NCBI RefSeq assembly: GCF_009193265.1
Contig: NZ_VZZZ01000008.1
Coordinates: 97,776-161,775 of the forward strand
Origin: Marinobacter changyiensis
GTDB taxonomy: Bacteria; Pseudomonadota; Gammaproteobacteria; Pseudomonadales; Oleiphilaceae
Direction of reading: 5' to 3'
DNA length: 64,000 bases
Position 1 is the first letter of the stretch; every line of letters starts with the position of its first letter. A program made the translations under genes and the position numbers. This document shows positions 33,576 to 41,961 of this stretch, piece by piece. Under the pieces are notes generated by a model. The model did no database searches and was not told where the DNA came from. It saw only the letters and a program-made list of their open reading frames with translations.

Positions 33576-34919
33576 TCAGGCCCGGCTTTCCGGTTTGCGA
33601 CGACGCTTGCGCTTGCGCGGGCTCTCAGCACCGAGTTCCGACAACATTTTCTCCTGACCACGCTCGTCCTGTTCCTGGAAGTCGGTCCACCACTGGCCAA
33701 GGCCCGGCTCGATCTCACCGGCGTCTTCTCGAACCAGCAAGAAGTCATAGGCGGCCCGAAACCGGGGGTGCTCCAGAGTGACGAAGGCTCGTTTACCCTG
33801 TCGGCGGGGCAGACGCATCTGCATTTCCCAGATTTCTTTCATGGGCCCGGAGAATCGCTTGGGAATCGCCGTGGCCTGGACCTGCCGACCAATCACCTTG
33901 GCAATGGCTTGATGCAGGGCCGGCTGAATGGACTCGCCGTCGTCCTGGCGCTTACGCCATTCGACCTGGAGCGCCGGCCACAGCATTGCCGCGTAGAGAA
34001 AATACGGGGTGACCGATTTTCCCTGCTGTATCCGTCGGTCGGTATTCTGCAGGGCCTGGATGATCAGCGCCTCTGGCTCGCCAGCGTCCAGCGCCCGAAC
34101 GGTGTCGGGGAACAGAGCGTCGAGCAGGTCATACTCCCGCAGCTTGTAATAAGAGGCTTCACCGTAACCGGCGGAAAACAGCTTCAGAACTTCCTCGAAC
34201 AGGCGAGCTGAAGGAATGTGGGTCAGCAACGGGGCAAGTTCGGTGATGGGTGCTTCGGTTGCAGGCTCAATCTCAAAATCGAGTTTGGCGGCAAACCTTA
34301 CGGCGCGTAGCATTCGCACCGGGTCCTCGCGGTAACGGGTCTCCGGGTCCCCGATCAGTCTCAGCTGCCGGTTTTCGAGATCTTTTATGCCGTTGGCGAA
34401 ATCAACGACCGTGAAATCCTTGACGCAATAATACAGCGCGTTGATTGTAAAATCCCGCCGCAGGGCATCCTCTTCCTGGTTGCCATAGACGTTGTCCCGC
34501 AGCAGCAATCCGTGTTCACTGGTCTTGCGGTCGTCATCATCTTCGTCGTTGGTATCGGCGGCACTGCCCCGGAAGGTTGTCACCTCGATGACTTCTCGGC
34601 CAAACAGCACATGGACAATGCGAAAGCGGCGCCCGATCAGCCGGGAGTTCCGAAACAGTTCATGAACCTCTTCCGGCGTCGCATTGGTGGCAATATCGAA
34701 ATCCTTCGGGCGCTGGCCGAGCAGGATATCGCGCACGCCGCCGCCCACCAGATAGGCTTCAAATCCGGCATTGTTCAGGCGATTCAGTACTTTTTTGGAC
34801 GGCTCACTGAGAATAGAGCGGGACACAGTGTGCCGTTCACGCGGAATCACCTGACGGGAGTAGGCGGGGACTTTTTTCTTACCGCTGCGCGGTATAAATG
34901 ACAGTAGTTTTTTTAGCAT
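33576..34919 (-). CDS. pcnB: Poly(A) polymerase I
   Basis: PcnB adds 3' poly(A) tails that mark RNA for decay. The 447-residue nucleotidyltransferase has YLVGGGVRDILLGQRPKDFDIATNA, RRDFTINALYY, the RNA-binding REDPVRMLRAVRFAAKLDFEI and an arginine/lysine-rich C-terminal tail (RKRKRRRKPESRA). The ATG at 34919 opens MLKKLLSFIP as in the Pseudomonas protein. It follows the CrcZ-like RNA on the same strand, the arrangement known from the cbrB-crcZ-pcnB locus of Pseudomonas. Confidence 0.96.
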   Translation of the reverse strand: MLKKLLSFIPRSGKKKVPAYSRQVIPRERHTVSRSILSEPSKKVLNRLNNAGFEAYLVGGGVRDILLGQRPKDFDIATNATPEEVHELFRNSRLIGRRFRIVHVLFGREVIEVTTFRGSAADTNDEDDDDRKTSEHGLLLRDNVYGNQEEDALRRDFTINALYYCVKDFTVVDFANGIKDLENRQLRLIGDPETRYREDPVRMLRAVRFAAKLDFEIEPATEAPITELAPLLTHIPSARLFEEVLKLFSAGYGEASYYKLREYDLLDALFPDTVRALDAGEPEALIIQALQNTDRRIQQGKSVTPYFLYAAMLWPALQVEWRKRQDDGESIQPALHQAIAKVIGRQVQATAIPKRFSGPMKEIWEMQMRLPRRQGKRAFVTLEHPRFRAAYDFLLVREDAGEIEPGLGQWWTDFQEQDERGQEKMLSELGAESPRKRKRRRKPESRA

Positions 34920-34995
34920 TGATTCAGCATCTGCAGTGAGCAAAACCGAGAGTCTAACGGTTTGGCGACCGTTTGCCCATGGCTTGCAACTGGAC

Positions 34996-35039
34996 AGACT
35001 AAACACAAGGCCATCCGCGGTGACGGTAGTCTTTGTGTT
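34996..35039 (-). other. Interleaved inverted repeats upstream of pcnB (possible pseudoknot)
   Basis: On the plus strand AGACTA-AACACAA (34996-35008) is mirrored by TAGTCT-TTGTGTT (35027-35039). Each half is the reverse complement of its partner, but the order is 1-2...1'-2', so RNA could pair as an H-type pseudoknot rather than a single hairpin. It lies about 75-120 bases before the pcnB start. Confidence 0.4.
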
Positions 35040-35064
35040 GGGCAGGCAATTAATTGGTTCTTCA

Positions 35065-35101
35065 GAAAATCAAAAGGCGGGTCGCTTTCACGAACCCGCC
35101 T
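35065..35101 (-). terminator. Terminator of the CrcZ-like RNA
   Basis: On the minus strand AGGCGGGT (35094-35101) pairs perfectly with ACCCGCCT (35075-35082) around an 11-base loop, then TTTTGATTTTCT follows. It also insulates pcnB from the RNA's promoter. Confidence 0.85.
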
Positions 35102-35429
35102 CGGAAGAGTAGACAATCTGCATTGTTTTTGTTGTTGCAGGGACCTTATGTCCCACGTGCCTCTATCTGAGGCAAATCATGCAAGCGGAAAGCTTTGAAT
35201 ACAGAGAGTGGTAATGATCTTGCGGAAGCTCTTAGTAAACATAGCGTCGCCTGGAAGACGATTCTTCTCTACATCTACAACTTGCACAAACCATGGCACC
35301 CCTAAAAAGCTCAGTACCCAAAACACTCAGTTCGCTTACGCTCTATTTTATTTTTGTTGATGAACGTTTTCCTGCAGCTATTTGTTTTTGTTTTGGCGCT
35401 GCTTTGTCACATTGTTTTTGTTGTTGTGC
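35066..35429 (-). ncRNA. crcZ: CrcZ-like small RNA, Hfq/Crc-titrating (putative)
   Basis: No gene fits the 700 bp between cbrB and pcnB, but the minus strand carries an RNA of about 364 nt with all parts of the Pseudomonas CrcZ layout. A sigma-54 promoter at 35441-35456 places the start at about 35429-35430, where the RNA begins GCACAACAACAAAAACAATG. The transcript has four A-rich blocks of the AANAANAA kind (near 35410-35426, 35378-35392, 35343-35358 and 35121-35137); the first and last share an identical 17-base core. It ends at a GC-rich hairpin plus T's (35065-35101). Pseudomonas CrcZ is about 400 nt and binds Hfq/Crc through such repeats, so freeing repressed mRNAs. Expression has not been shown here. 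Confidence 0.82.
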
Positions 35430-35440
35430 GCCATAAAGGG

Positions 35441-35456
35441 TGCAGAACACGTGCCA
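35441..35456 (-). promoter_or_regulatory. crcZ: Sigma-54 promoter of the CrcZ-like RNA
   Basis: The minus strand reads TGGCAC-GTGTT-CTGCA. Only one base differs from the TGGCAC-N5-TTGCA consensus and GG/GC are exactly 10 bp apart. The start predicted 12 bases after the GC coincides with the first A-rich block. CbrB, a sigma-54 activator, is encoded next to it. Confidence 0.85.
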
Positions 35457-35529
35457 GTTTTATAAATTCTATATTTAACAGTATCTTGGTTATTTTAAGG
35501 TCTCGAAGCGTCCGGGGATTGTGGCCAAA

Positions 35530-35621
35530 GTGTTACCTGTGCCTCATTTGTGAGGGATACGTGTTCCTTGAGGTAACACCGGGTAACGTTTGAACCTTCG
35601 TTCAGTTATTTCAGGGTAACA
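35530..35621. promoter_or_regulatory. Candidate CbrB enhancer sites upstream of crcZ
   Basis: An exact 8-bp inverted repeat, GTGTTACC (35530-35537) and GGTAACAC (35572-35579), lies 75-125 bp upstream of the sigma-54 promoter. GGTAAC occurs again at 35582-35587 and GGTAACA at 35615-35621. As I recall, CbrB sites in Pseudomonas contain TGTTAC/GTAACA half-sites. The cluster also overlaps nothing else of use. Confidence 0.65.
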
Positions 35622-35627
35622 AAACGG

Positions 35628-37034
35628 TTAATTGCCGGTAGTCTTCTTACGGGGAATGCCCAGACGCTGGCGGCGCTCCCACAGGGATTTTCGACTGATG
35701 CCCAGTTTCTGTGCCAGTTCTGTCTCACTCATCCGGTCCTGATTCTCCAGCACAAAATGCTGAAAATAATCTTCAAGGGAGAGATCATTGGCGGCATCGG
35801 GTTCACGGATACTGGCCGGTTGGTCACTGCCTTCGACCAGGCTCTGGGGTACCGCGAACTCACCACCATCAGAATCCAGGTCCAGTAACGCCGGCGTGAT
35901 GACATCGGAGTCACACAGGATAGTGGAGCGCTCGATAGCGTTTTCCAGCTCACGTACGTTGCCAGGCCACCGATGCTTTTCCAGCACCCCCATGGCTTCG
36001 GGGCTGAAGTTCAACCCCGGTTTCCCCATGCGCTCGCCCTGTCGGGTAAGGAATTTACGTGCCAGCCCAAGGATGTCACCAGGCCTGTCTCTGAGCGGTG
36101 GAATCCGGATTTGCATCACGTTGAGGCGGTAATACAGGTCCTCCCGGAAGCCACCGGTTCGGGTCATGGCTTTGAGATTTCGGTGGGTGGCCGCGATCAT
36201 ACGCACACTGACCTTGCGGCTCTGGGTCGACCCCACTTTCCGTATTTCGCCCTCCTGCAACACGCGCAACAGACGGGCCTGTGCCTCCGCCGGGAGTTCC
36301 CCGATTTCATCAAGGAACAGGCTGCCGCCGTCAGCTGCTTCGATCAAGCCGGTCCGTGCTGACACTGCGCCAGTGAACGCGCCTTTTTCATGACCAAACA
36401 GTTCTGACTCAATCAGGCTTTCCGGAATGGCGGCACAGTTGACCGATATTAACGGGTGTGAAGCTCTTGGGCTGAGTTGATGTAAAGCCTGAGCCGCCAG
36501 CTCCTTCCCGGTGCCGGATTCACCCTGTACCAACACGGTTGTTTCAGTGGGGGCGACTTTGCGAATCAGCGTGAATACTTGCTGCATGGCATCGCATTGG
36601 CCGTACATCAGACTTGCCGGGTCACCGGTCTGATCGCCTTCTGCAATGTCACCGGACGTGTTGGGTATGGCTGAAAGGCTGCTGGCTTTGCGCCGCAGAA
36701 TGTTTTCGACCGCCGCCAGCATTTCGTCGTGATCAAAAGGCTTGGCAATGTATTCGACCGCACCGAGTTTCATGGAGTCGACTGCCGAGCGCAGGCTCGC
36801 GTAGCTGGTCATGATCAGTACCGGCGTGGCAGGAGCCCGGTTGATCAGCTCTGTTCCGGGCGCCCCGGGCAGGCGCAGGTCCGAGATAATCAGATCGAAA
36901 TGTCCGAGCTCAAACTTGCGCTCGGCCTCGTCCACTGAGCCCGCATCGGACACATCGTATTCGGCGTGCTCCAGCAGCTTGCGCAGGGCGGAGCGGATAA
37001 TCTCTTCGTCTTCTACAATCAGTATTCGACGCAT
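35628..37034 (-). CDS. cbrB: Sigma-54-dependent response regulator CbrB
   Basis: The 468-residue NtrC-type regulator has a receiver domain (MRRILIVEDEEIIRSAL; phospho-Asp in DLIISDLRLPG, about residue 50), a central AAA+ domain (GESGTGKELAAQ, sigma-54-contact loop GAFTGA, VRMIAATHRNLKAM, RWPGNVRELENAIERS) and a C-terminal Fis-type helix-turn-helix (LAQKLGISRKSLWERRQRLG). It starts seven bases after cbrA. With cbrA, cbrX, crcZ and pcnB in the same order as in Pseudomonas, the assignment as CbrB is firm. Expected target: the sigma-54 promoter just downstream. Confidence 0.93.
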   Translation of the reverse strand: MRRILIVEDEEIIRSALRKLLEHAEYDVSDAGSVDEAERKFELGHFDLIISDLRLPGAPGTELINRAPATPVLIMTSYASLRSAVDSMKLGAVEYIAKPFDHDEMLAAVENILRRKASSLSAIPNTSGDIAEGDQTGDPASLMYGQCDAMQQVFTLIRKVAPTETTVLVQGESGTGKELAAQALHQLSPRASHPLISVNCAAIPESLIESELFGHEKGAFTGAVSARTGLIEAADGGSLFLDEIGELPAEAQARLLRVLQEGEIRKVGSTQSRKVSVRMIAATHRNLKAMTRTGGFREDLYYRLNVMQIRIPPLRDRPGDILGLARKFLTRQGERMGKPGLNFSPEAMGVLEKHRWPGNVRELENAIERSTILCDSDVITPALLDLDSDGGEFAVPQSLVEGSDQPASIREPDAANDLSLEDYFQHFVLENQDRMSETELAQKLGISRKSLWERRQRLGIPRKKTTGN

Positions 37035-37041
37035 GTTTATT

Positions 37042-39996
37042 TCAAGACCTTTCGTTCTGGCCAGCATTGGCCGTGTCGGGCTCGTAGGCTGGCAGCCTCA
37101 ACCTGACGCAGGTACCCCCGGTGCCGGGGGTAGCTGGACTCTCTACCTGAATATTGCCGTAGTGCTCTTCAATAATACTGTACACCAGCGACAGACCAAG
37201 GCCGGTACCCTGATTCGGTCCCTTGGTGGTGTAAAACGGCTCAAAAATATGGTCGAGCTGATCTGCGGGTATGCCCGACCCTTCGTCGGCGACCTCGATG
37301 ATAGCGGAGTATCCCTCGCGGTTTCCACTGACCTGAACAAGGCCCTCCTCGGGGGAGGCGTCGCGGGCATTGGCCAGAAGATTTACAAAAACCTGGACCA
37401 GCCGTTGCTCATCCCCCAGCACCATCAGATCGCCGGGGCAGTCATTCTGATAAACAATGCCGCGGTTCTTGTCGCTGAGCGACAGCAGATTAATGGACTC
37501 GTCCACGCAGCGTCGGATAACGGCCGGTTCGTAGCGGTTTGCCTGGGCATGGTTGCCGGTGCGGGCAAAATTCACCAGGGATTGCAGAATCGCTGATATC
37601 CGGCGAGTCTGTTGTTGTATCTGATCCGCGGTCGCAAGAATGCTTGCATCATCGGTTTCGAGCTTCAGGTTTTGTGCAAGCGAAGAGATGCCAGTGACCG
37701 GGTTGCCGACTTCATGGGCAACACCCGCTGCCAGTCGCCCGACCGAGGCGAGCCGCTCGCTGTGCATCAGTTCATCTTCCAGCAGGCGGATCTCGGTCTG
37801 GTCTTCCACCAGAATGATACTGCCGCCCTCGGAGTGATCGGGGCCGCTCAGGTTGGATTTGTGCAGGTTCAGCCAATGGGGCCGGCCCTTAAGATCAAGC
37901 CGGTGTTTGTAGCGGTGTTGTTCAGCGCCCTGTACAAAGTCATCCAGCAGCAGATGCCAGTGTTCCGGTAGCGCAAGCAGCCGGGCCCCGACCACATCAT
38001 CGGCAGCGATGCCGGTGAGTTTTTCCATGGCGTGGTTCCACATCAGGATTTCACCGTCGTCACCCAACGAACAGGCCGGAATAGGGAGGTTCTGGAGGGT
38101 TTGACGGTAATGGCGTCGCAGATTGTCGAGCTCGCCAGCGAGCCCGGTCAATTGGCTCTGATATTCACCCAGCGCCCGCTCAACATAGTGTATGTCCTGG
38201 GCATTGCTGCCGCTGGCCATCGGTTTGAAGCCGAGGTTACGTTTGACCATGTCTCTGGCCACTGCGGGGCCCAGCAGGCCGGAGAGGTTCACTTCTACCT
38301 GATCCCGAAGCCGGCGAAGCTGGTAGGGGCGGTATTCGATAGCAGGTAGTTTGAGTTGGATCTGGGCGCGCTCAACTTCACGACGGGCCACGTTGAAACC
38401 CAGGGGGGCGGCCAGTTGCTGGATAAAATCTTCCGACGAGGTGGCCACCAGTTCCCGGCGCTGGGGTCGTGAGAGCGCACCCAGTGAGCAGGCCTGAGCT
38501 GCGCTGGTTTCATCTTTGTTGGATTGGCTCAGCACCGACACCAGCGCGAATACAAAAACATTCAGGGTCAGGCTGGCGAAGGTAAAAATATGCCAGTTGG
38601 CGATGTCCGGGATGAGCGGCAGGTTGAGAATGGAGAGCAAATTCGCGGCACCGGAAAACGGCAGCACCAGCGTGACGGCCCATACCGTCATGCCAGTGAG
38701 GAGCCCGGCAATCAGACCTTTGCGATTGCCCTCCGGCCAGTAGATTATGCCAAGAGCCCCCGGGAGCAGTTGCAATACGCCGGACAGCGACAATGCTCCA
38801 AGGATGAACAGATCCAGCTGTTTGCCGACGGTTTCGTGGAACAGCAGGGCCGCCAGAATGATGATCGCTATCAGCAAGCGTTTAACCCAGCGTAACCAGC
38901 GGTAGATATCGCCCTGGTCGCGGGGGGTCCGTAATGGCAGTACCATGTGATTAAGCACCATGCCGGCCAGCGCCAGAGTGCTGACAATCATCAGGCCGCT
39001 GGCGGCAGACAGGCCGGCAATGTACATCAGCAAGGTCAGGGCGGGACTGTCCAGGGCCATGGCAGTGCCGATGACGTAATAACTGGGTGCGGTGGTGGCG
39101 GCCAGTTCAATGCCGCCCCACAGGATGACAGGGACAGGCAGACCGAGCAGCAGCAGATACAACGGCAAGCCCCAACTGGCCCTCGACAACGCCCTGGGGC
39201 TCGGATTCTCGCTAAAAGTCATATGGTACATGTGAGGCAGTACCAGGGCGCCCGCGAACGACATCAGCATCAGTGCCCGCCAGCTGCCATCATCAATACT
39301 GCGTTCCAGAGCGCTGACGTCGTTGTTCTGGCTGGCAAGCCATTCATTGAGCCCACCGAGCCCGCCGAACACCGTGAAAAGAATAACGCCGCCGAGAGAC
39401 AACAGGGCGACAAGTTTGACCAGCGAGTCGAAAGCAATCGCTACTACTAACCCTTGATGACTCTCCGAACCCTGGTGCCTGCGGGCTCCAAACAACATCG
39501 CAAACAAAACCACCGTCAGGCTGAACAATACGCTGATCAGTGGTTGCGACGCGCCCGGGGAGAGCAGGCTCACGGAGGTCGACACGGCTTTGATCTGCAT
39601 GCTCAACAACGACAGAATGGCTGCTCCCGAACACAGCGTGACCAGAGTTCCAGCCCACTGGCTGCGATATCGGAAAGCGAACAGATCCGCCAGAGAGGTC
39701 AGCTGGTAGGCACGGCTGATTCGCATGATCGGGTTCAGCAATACCGGCGCCAGCAGGAACGCACCGCTGATTCCTAGGTAATAGGCGAGAAATTCGAACC
39801 CGGACTCTGCCGCCATGCCGAGGGCGCCATAGACAGCCCAGATACCTGCGTAGACGCCAAGGCTGAGAACATAGACCACTGGATGTCGAACCCACTGACG
39901 AGGAATAAGCCCCCGCTCGGTCATATGAGCAAGGACAAATAGCAGCGTCAGATAAAGCAGGCTGACCAATAACAGGGTGGGGAGGCTAAAATTCAT
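37042..39996 (-). CDS. cbrA: CbrA-type sensor histidine kinase fused to a solute-transporter-like domain
   Basis: The 984-residue protein, nearly the length of Pseudomonas CbrA, begins with a sodium:solute-symporter-like membrane domain of about 13 helices (residues 1-500), then a linker (STAC-like, about 500-600), a PAS region (ENLPIPACSLGDDGEILMWNH, about 635-740) and kinase domains. The phospho-accepting His is in GVAHEVGNPVTGIS and the ATP site has NLLANARDASP, DEGSGIPADQL and TGLGLSLVYSII. CbrA senses, or perhaps transports, nutrients and phosphorylates CbrB. Its ATG lies inside the end of the small gene cbrX (11-bp overlap), suggesting coupled translation. Confidence 0.94.
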   Translation of the reverse strand: MNFSLPTLLLVSLLYLTLLFVLAHMTERGLIPRQWVRHPVVYVLSLGVYAGIWAVYGALGMAAESGFEFLAYYLGISGAFLLAPVLLNPIMRISRAYQLTSLADLFAFRYRSQWAGTLVTLCSGAAILSLLSMQIKAVSTSVSLLSPGASQPLISVLFSLTVVLFAMLFGARRHQGSESHQGLVVAIAFDSLVKLVALLSLGGVILFTVFGGLGGLNEWLASQNNDVSALERSIDDGSWRALMLMSFAGALVLPHMYHMTFSENPSPRALSRASWGLPLYLLLLGLPVPVILWGGIELAATTAPSYYVIGTAMALDSPALTLLMYIAGLSAASGLMIVSTLALAGMVLNHMVLPLRTPRDQGDIYRWLRWVKRLLIAIIILAALLFHETVGKQLDLFILGALSLSGVLQLLPGALGIIYWPEGNRKGLIAGLLTGMTVWAVTLVLPFSGAANLLSILNLPLIPDIANWHIFTFASLTLNVFVFALVSVLSQSNKDETSAAQACSLGALSRPQRRELVATSSEDFIQQLAAPLGFNVARREVERAQIQLKLPAIEYRPYQLRRLRDQVEVNLSGLLGPAVARDMVKRNLGFKPMASGSNAQDIHYVERALGEYQSQLTGLAGELDNLRRHYRQTLQNLPIPACSLGDDGEILMWNHAMEKLTGIAADDVVGARLLALPEHWHLLLDDFVQGAEQHRYKHRLDLKGRPHWLNLHKSNLSGPDHSEGGSIILVEDQTEIRLLEDELMHSERLASVGRLAAGVAHEVGNPVTGISSLAQNLKLETDDASILATADQIQQQTRRISAILQSLVNFARTGNHAQANRYEPAVIRRCVDESINLLSLSDKNRGIVYQNDCPGDLMVLGDEQRLVQVFVNLLANARDASPEEGLVQVSGNREGYSAIIEVADEGSGIPADQLDHIFEPFYTTKGPNQGTGLGLSLVYSIIEEHYGNIQVESPATPGTGGTCVRLRLPAYEPDTANAGQNERS

Positions 39997-40162
39997 TGGG
40001 GTCCCGTCGCCATTCCAGCCAGAAACCCATGGCGATCAGACCCGCCCAGATCAGATAGGGGCTGTACCAGGCATTGCCCGGAGCTATCCACCAGTCAAGG
40101 ATGTTGGGGGAGAATATGTAGATGGCCAGAACCAGCAGGAAGACAAGGCGGTAGATATACAT
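39986..40162 (-). CDS. cbrX: CbrX-like small membrane protein overlapping cbrA
   Basis: This 58-residue protein (from the ATG; 62 from a GTG at 40174) has two hydrophobic helices (YRLVFLLVLAIYIFSPNI and SPYLIWAGLIAMGFWLEW) and a charged end, RRDPNEF. It overlaps cbrA by 11 bp. In Pseudomonas putida a small ORF named cbrX precedes and overlaps cbrA and controls its translation; position, size and membrane character agree. Neither start has a good ribosome site. Confidence 0.75.
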   Translation of the reverse strand: MYIYRLVFLLVLAIYIFSPNILDWWIAPGNAWYSPYLIWAGLIAMGFWLEWRRDPNEF

Positions 40163-40253
40163 CGGATGTCGCACCCGCGCTGTGTTGATGTGTGGCGTTT
40201 ATAACACGTCTGTTACCGGGCTGTCAGTGTACCCTTAAACGGTAACCGAGTGT

Positions 40254-41138
40254 CTAAACGGTAACAGAGTGTCGTGGGATAAGCGCCCGTCGCCAGTGCC
40301 CGCAAGCCCAGCCCAGGATTTTCTCCGGTGGCACTTGTCGAAGCTCCTGTGGAGGGCATTGCCCCAGCACCTGCAGCGCCTGCCAGAGATTCGTGCCAGG
40401 GATCTGGTCATCCAGCGCCGGTGCGCGGTTCTGCTTGCTGAGCTTTTGTCCCTCACTGTTGAGAATAACCGGAATGTGCAGCCAGCGCGGCGGTTCGGCC
40501 TTCAGCGCCTGAAACACCTGCCGTTGTTGTGCCGTCATGTCCAGCAGGTCGGAGCCCCGCACAACGTCCGTGATGCCCTGGTCGATGTCGTCCACCACGA
40601 CCGCCAGTTGATAGGCAAAGAAGCCTTCCTTGCGCAAAATTACCGGGTCATCGATTTCCGCTTTTACCCACTGTTGTTGGGGCCCGAGAAATTCATCGTG
40701 CCACCGGGCGTCAGCGTTCTCCAGCGCAAAGCGCATGGCCAGGGGAGTTGCGTCAGTCGAGTGACGTACCCGCTGGCGGCAATGGCCAGGATGGCGGCCA
40801 CCATGGTTCTTGAGAAGTTTGCGTGAGCAACCGCAGTAGTAGGCCCGGCCTGCCAGTTGAAGGGTCGCTATCGCCTGGAAATACGCTTGGCGTCGGTCGG
40901 ACTGAAAGCGGACTTCTTCGTCCGCAATCAGGCCGTGAGCCTGCAGACTTTGCAGTATCTGCCCAACCGCAGTGGTTGATTCCCGCAGGGGATCCAGGTC
41001 TTCGATCCGTACCAGCCACTGACCGTTCCGGGTTTTGGCTTCGAGGTAACTTGCCAGTGCAGTAACCAGCGATCCGAAGTGCAGAGGTCCGGTAGGAGAA
41101 GGCGCAAAACGCCCGCGATAGGTTTTTGCGGTCATCAT
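40254..41138 (-). CDS. gluQ: Glutamyl-queuosine tRNA(Asp) synthetase
   Basis: GluQRS attaches glutamate to queuosine-34 of tRNA(Asp). The 294-residue protein is a truncated glutamyl-tRNA synthetase: GRFAPSPTGPLHFGSL carries the HIGH motif, a zinc site is YYCGCSRKLLK...GHCRQRVR, and GQKLSKQNRAPAL is the KMSKS loop (here KLSKQ). The anticodon-binding domain is absent, which distinguishes it from GltX. dksA is 58 bp upstream, the conserved dksA-gluQ pairing; a strong hairpin separates them. Confidence 0.95.
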   Translation of the reverse strand: MMTAKTYRGRFAPSPTGPLHFGSLVTALASYLEAKTRNGQWLVRIEDLDPLRESTTAVGQILQSLQAHGLIADEEVRFQSDRRQAYFQAIATLQLAGRAYYCGCSRKLLKNHGGRHPGHCRQRVRHSTDATPLAMRFALENADARWHDEFLGPQQQWVKAEIDDPVILRKEGFFAYQLAVVVDDIDQGITDVVRGSDLLDMTAQQRQVFQALKAEPPRWLHIPVILNSEGQKLSKQNRAPALDDQIPGTNLWQALQVLGQCPPQELRQVPPEKILGWACGHWRRALIPRHSVTV

Positions 41139-41148
41139 TCAGCCCGGG

Positions 41149-41172
41149 CCGGTGGCGTTTGAGTGCCACCGG
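41149..41172 (-). terminator. Hairpin between dksA and gluQRS
   Basis: CCGGTGGC and GCCACCGG form an 8-bp stem around an 8-base loop. No T run follows, so it may only weaken read-through into gluQRS. A terminator in the same place is known from the E. coli/Shigella dksA-gluQ operon. Confidence 0.5.
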
Positions 41173-41196
41173 TGATCGGTTTAACCGGTGACTGGT

Positions 41197-41637
41197 TCAG
41201 ATGCCAGTCTGGCGCTCGCGAATTTCCGCCAGTGTCTTGCAGTCAATGCACAGAGTTGCGGTCGGGCGCGCTTCCAGGCGACGGGTACCGATCTCGACAC
41301 CGCACTGATCACAGAATCCGTAATCGTCTTTATCAATGCGATCTATGGTCTGGTCGATTTTCTTGATCAGCTTACGTTCGCGATCCCGGGTTCTGAGTTC
41401 AAGGCTGAACTCTTCTTCCTGGGTAGCGCGGTCACTCGGGTCAGCGTAGTTGGCGGCGTCTTCCTGCATATGATGCATGGTACGGTCGACTTCCTCCATC
41501 AGCTCCTGCTTCCATTTCAGAAGCAGCCCGCGGAAGTGCTCGAGCATGTCGTCGCTCATATAGTCTTCACCCTTCTTCATTTCATAGGGGGTGAAGTTAG
41601 AGAAATTCTCGCGTGGTTTGCTCTCTGTCTTTGCCAT
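41197..41637 (-). CDS. dksA: RNA polymerase-binding transcription factor DksA
   Basis: DksA enters the RNA polymerase secondary channel and, with ppGpp, shuts rRNA promoters and opens amino-acid promoters. The 146-residue protein has an N-terminal coiled coil with the functional tip AANYADPSDRATQEEEF (both Asp residues present) and a zinc finger CDQC...CIDC. It complements spoT and the rRNA-type promoter at the right edge of this window. Confidence 0.97.
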   Translation of the reverse strand: MAKTESKPRENFSNFTPYEMKKGEDYMSDDMLEHFRGLLLKWKQELMEEVDRTMHHMQEDAANYADPSDRATQEEEFSLELRTRDRERKLIKKIDQTIDRIDKDDYGFCDQCGVEIGTRRLEARPTATLCIDCKTLAEIRERQTGI

Positions 41638-41961
41638 TGAACCCGGCCTCTTTACTTAAACTGCAACTGAGCGCTTGTGCCATCAATGGCAGGATGCGCT
41701 CGTCCGAAACGGGAACCGGTGTGATAAGCCACAACCGGCTACGTATAGTCTTCTGACCGTGCTGGGGCGTCTTTTAGGAGCTTAGCAGGTTTTTGCTGCA
41801 TCGCGTGGTGACGCTACTTCGCGCTGATGATTTCCCAGAATTTGCGGAAAATAGCAGATATACCGAAGCCACGCCAGCCCTGTGTTGCAGGCTTTTGTTT
41901 TGGTGTGGCCCTGCGCGAGCGTATGATGGCCAACCCAGCGACTAAAGCCCCGGAGCCTGAC
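41638..41961. other. 324-bp divergent gap between dksA and sfsA
   Basis: No open frame, repeat or RNA gene was recognised. It must contain the dksA leader and promoter on the minus strand and the sfsA promoter on the plus strand. No convincing -35/-10 pair stood out. Confidence 0.45.

Noticed and set aside
35354..35593. 79-residue plus-strand frame rich in Val, Leu and Phe
   Set aside because: Its residues come from the antisense of the A-rich repeats of the CrcZ-like RNA and of the promoter region; no ribosome site or family resemblance.
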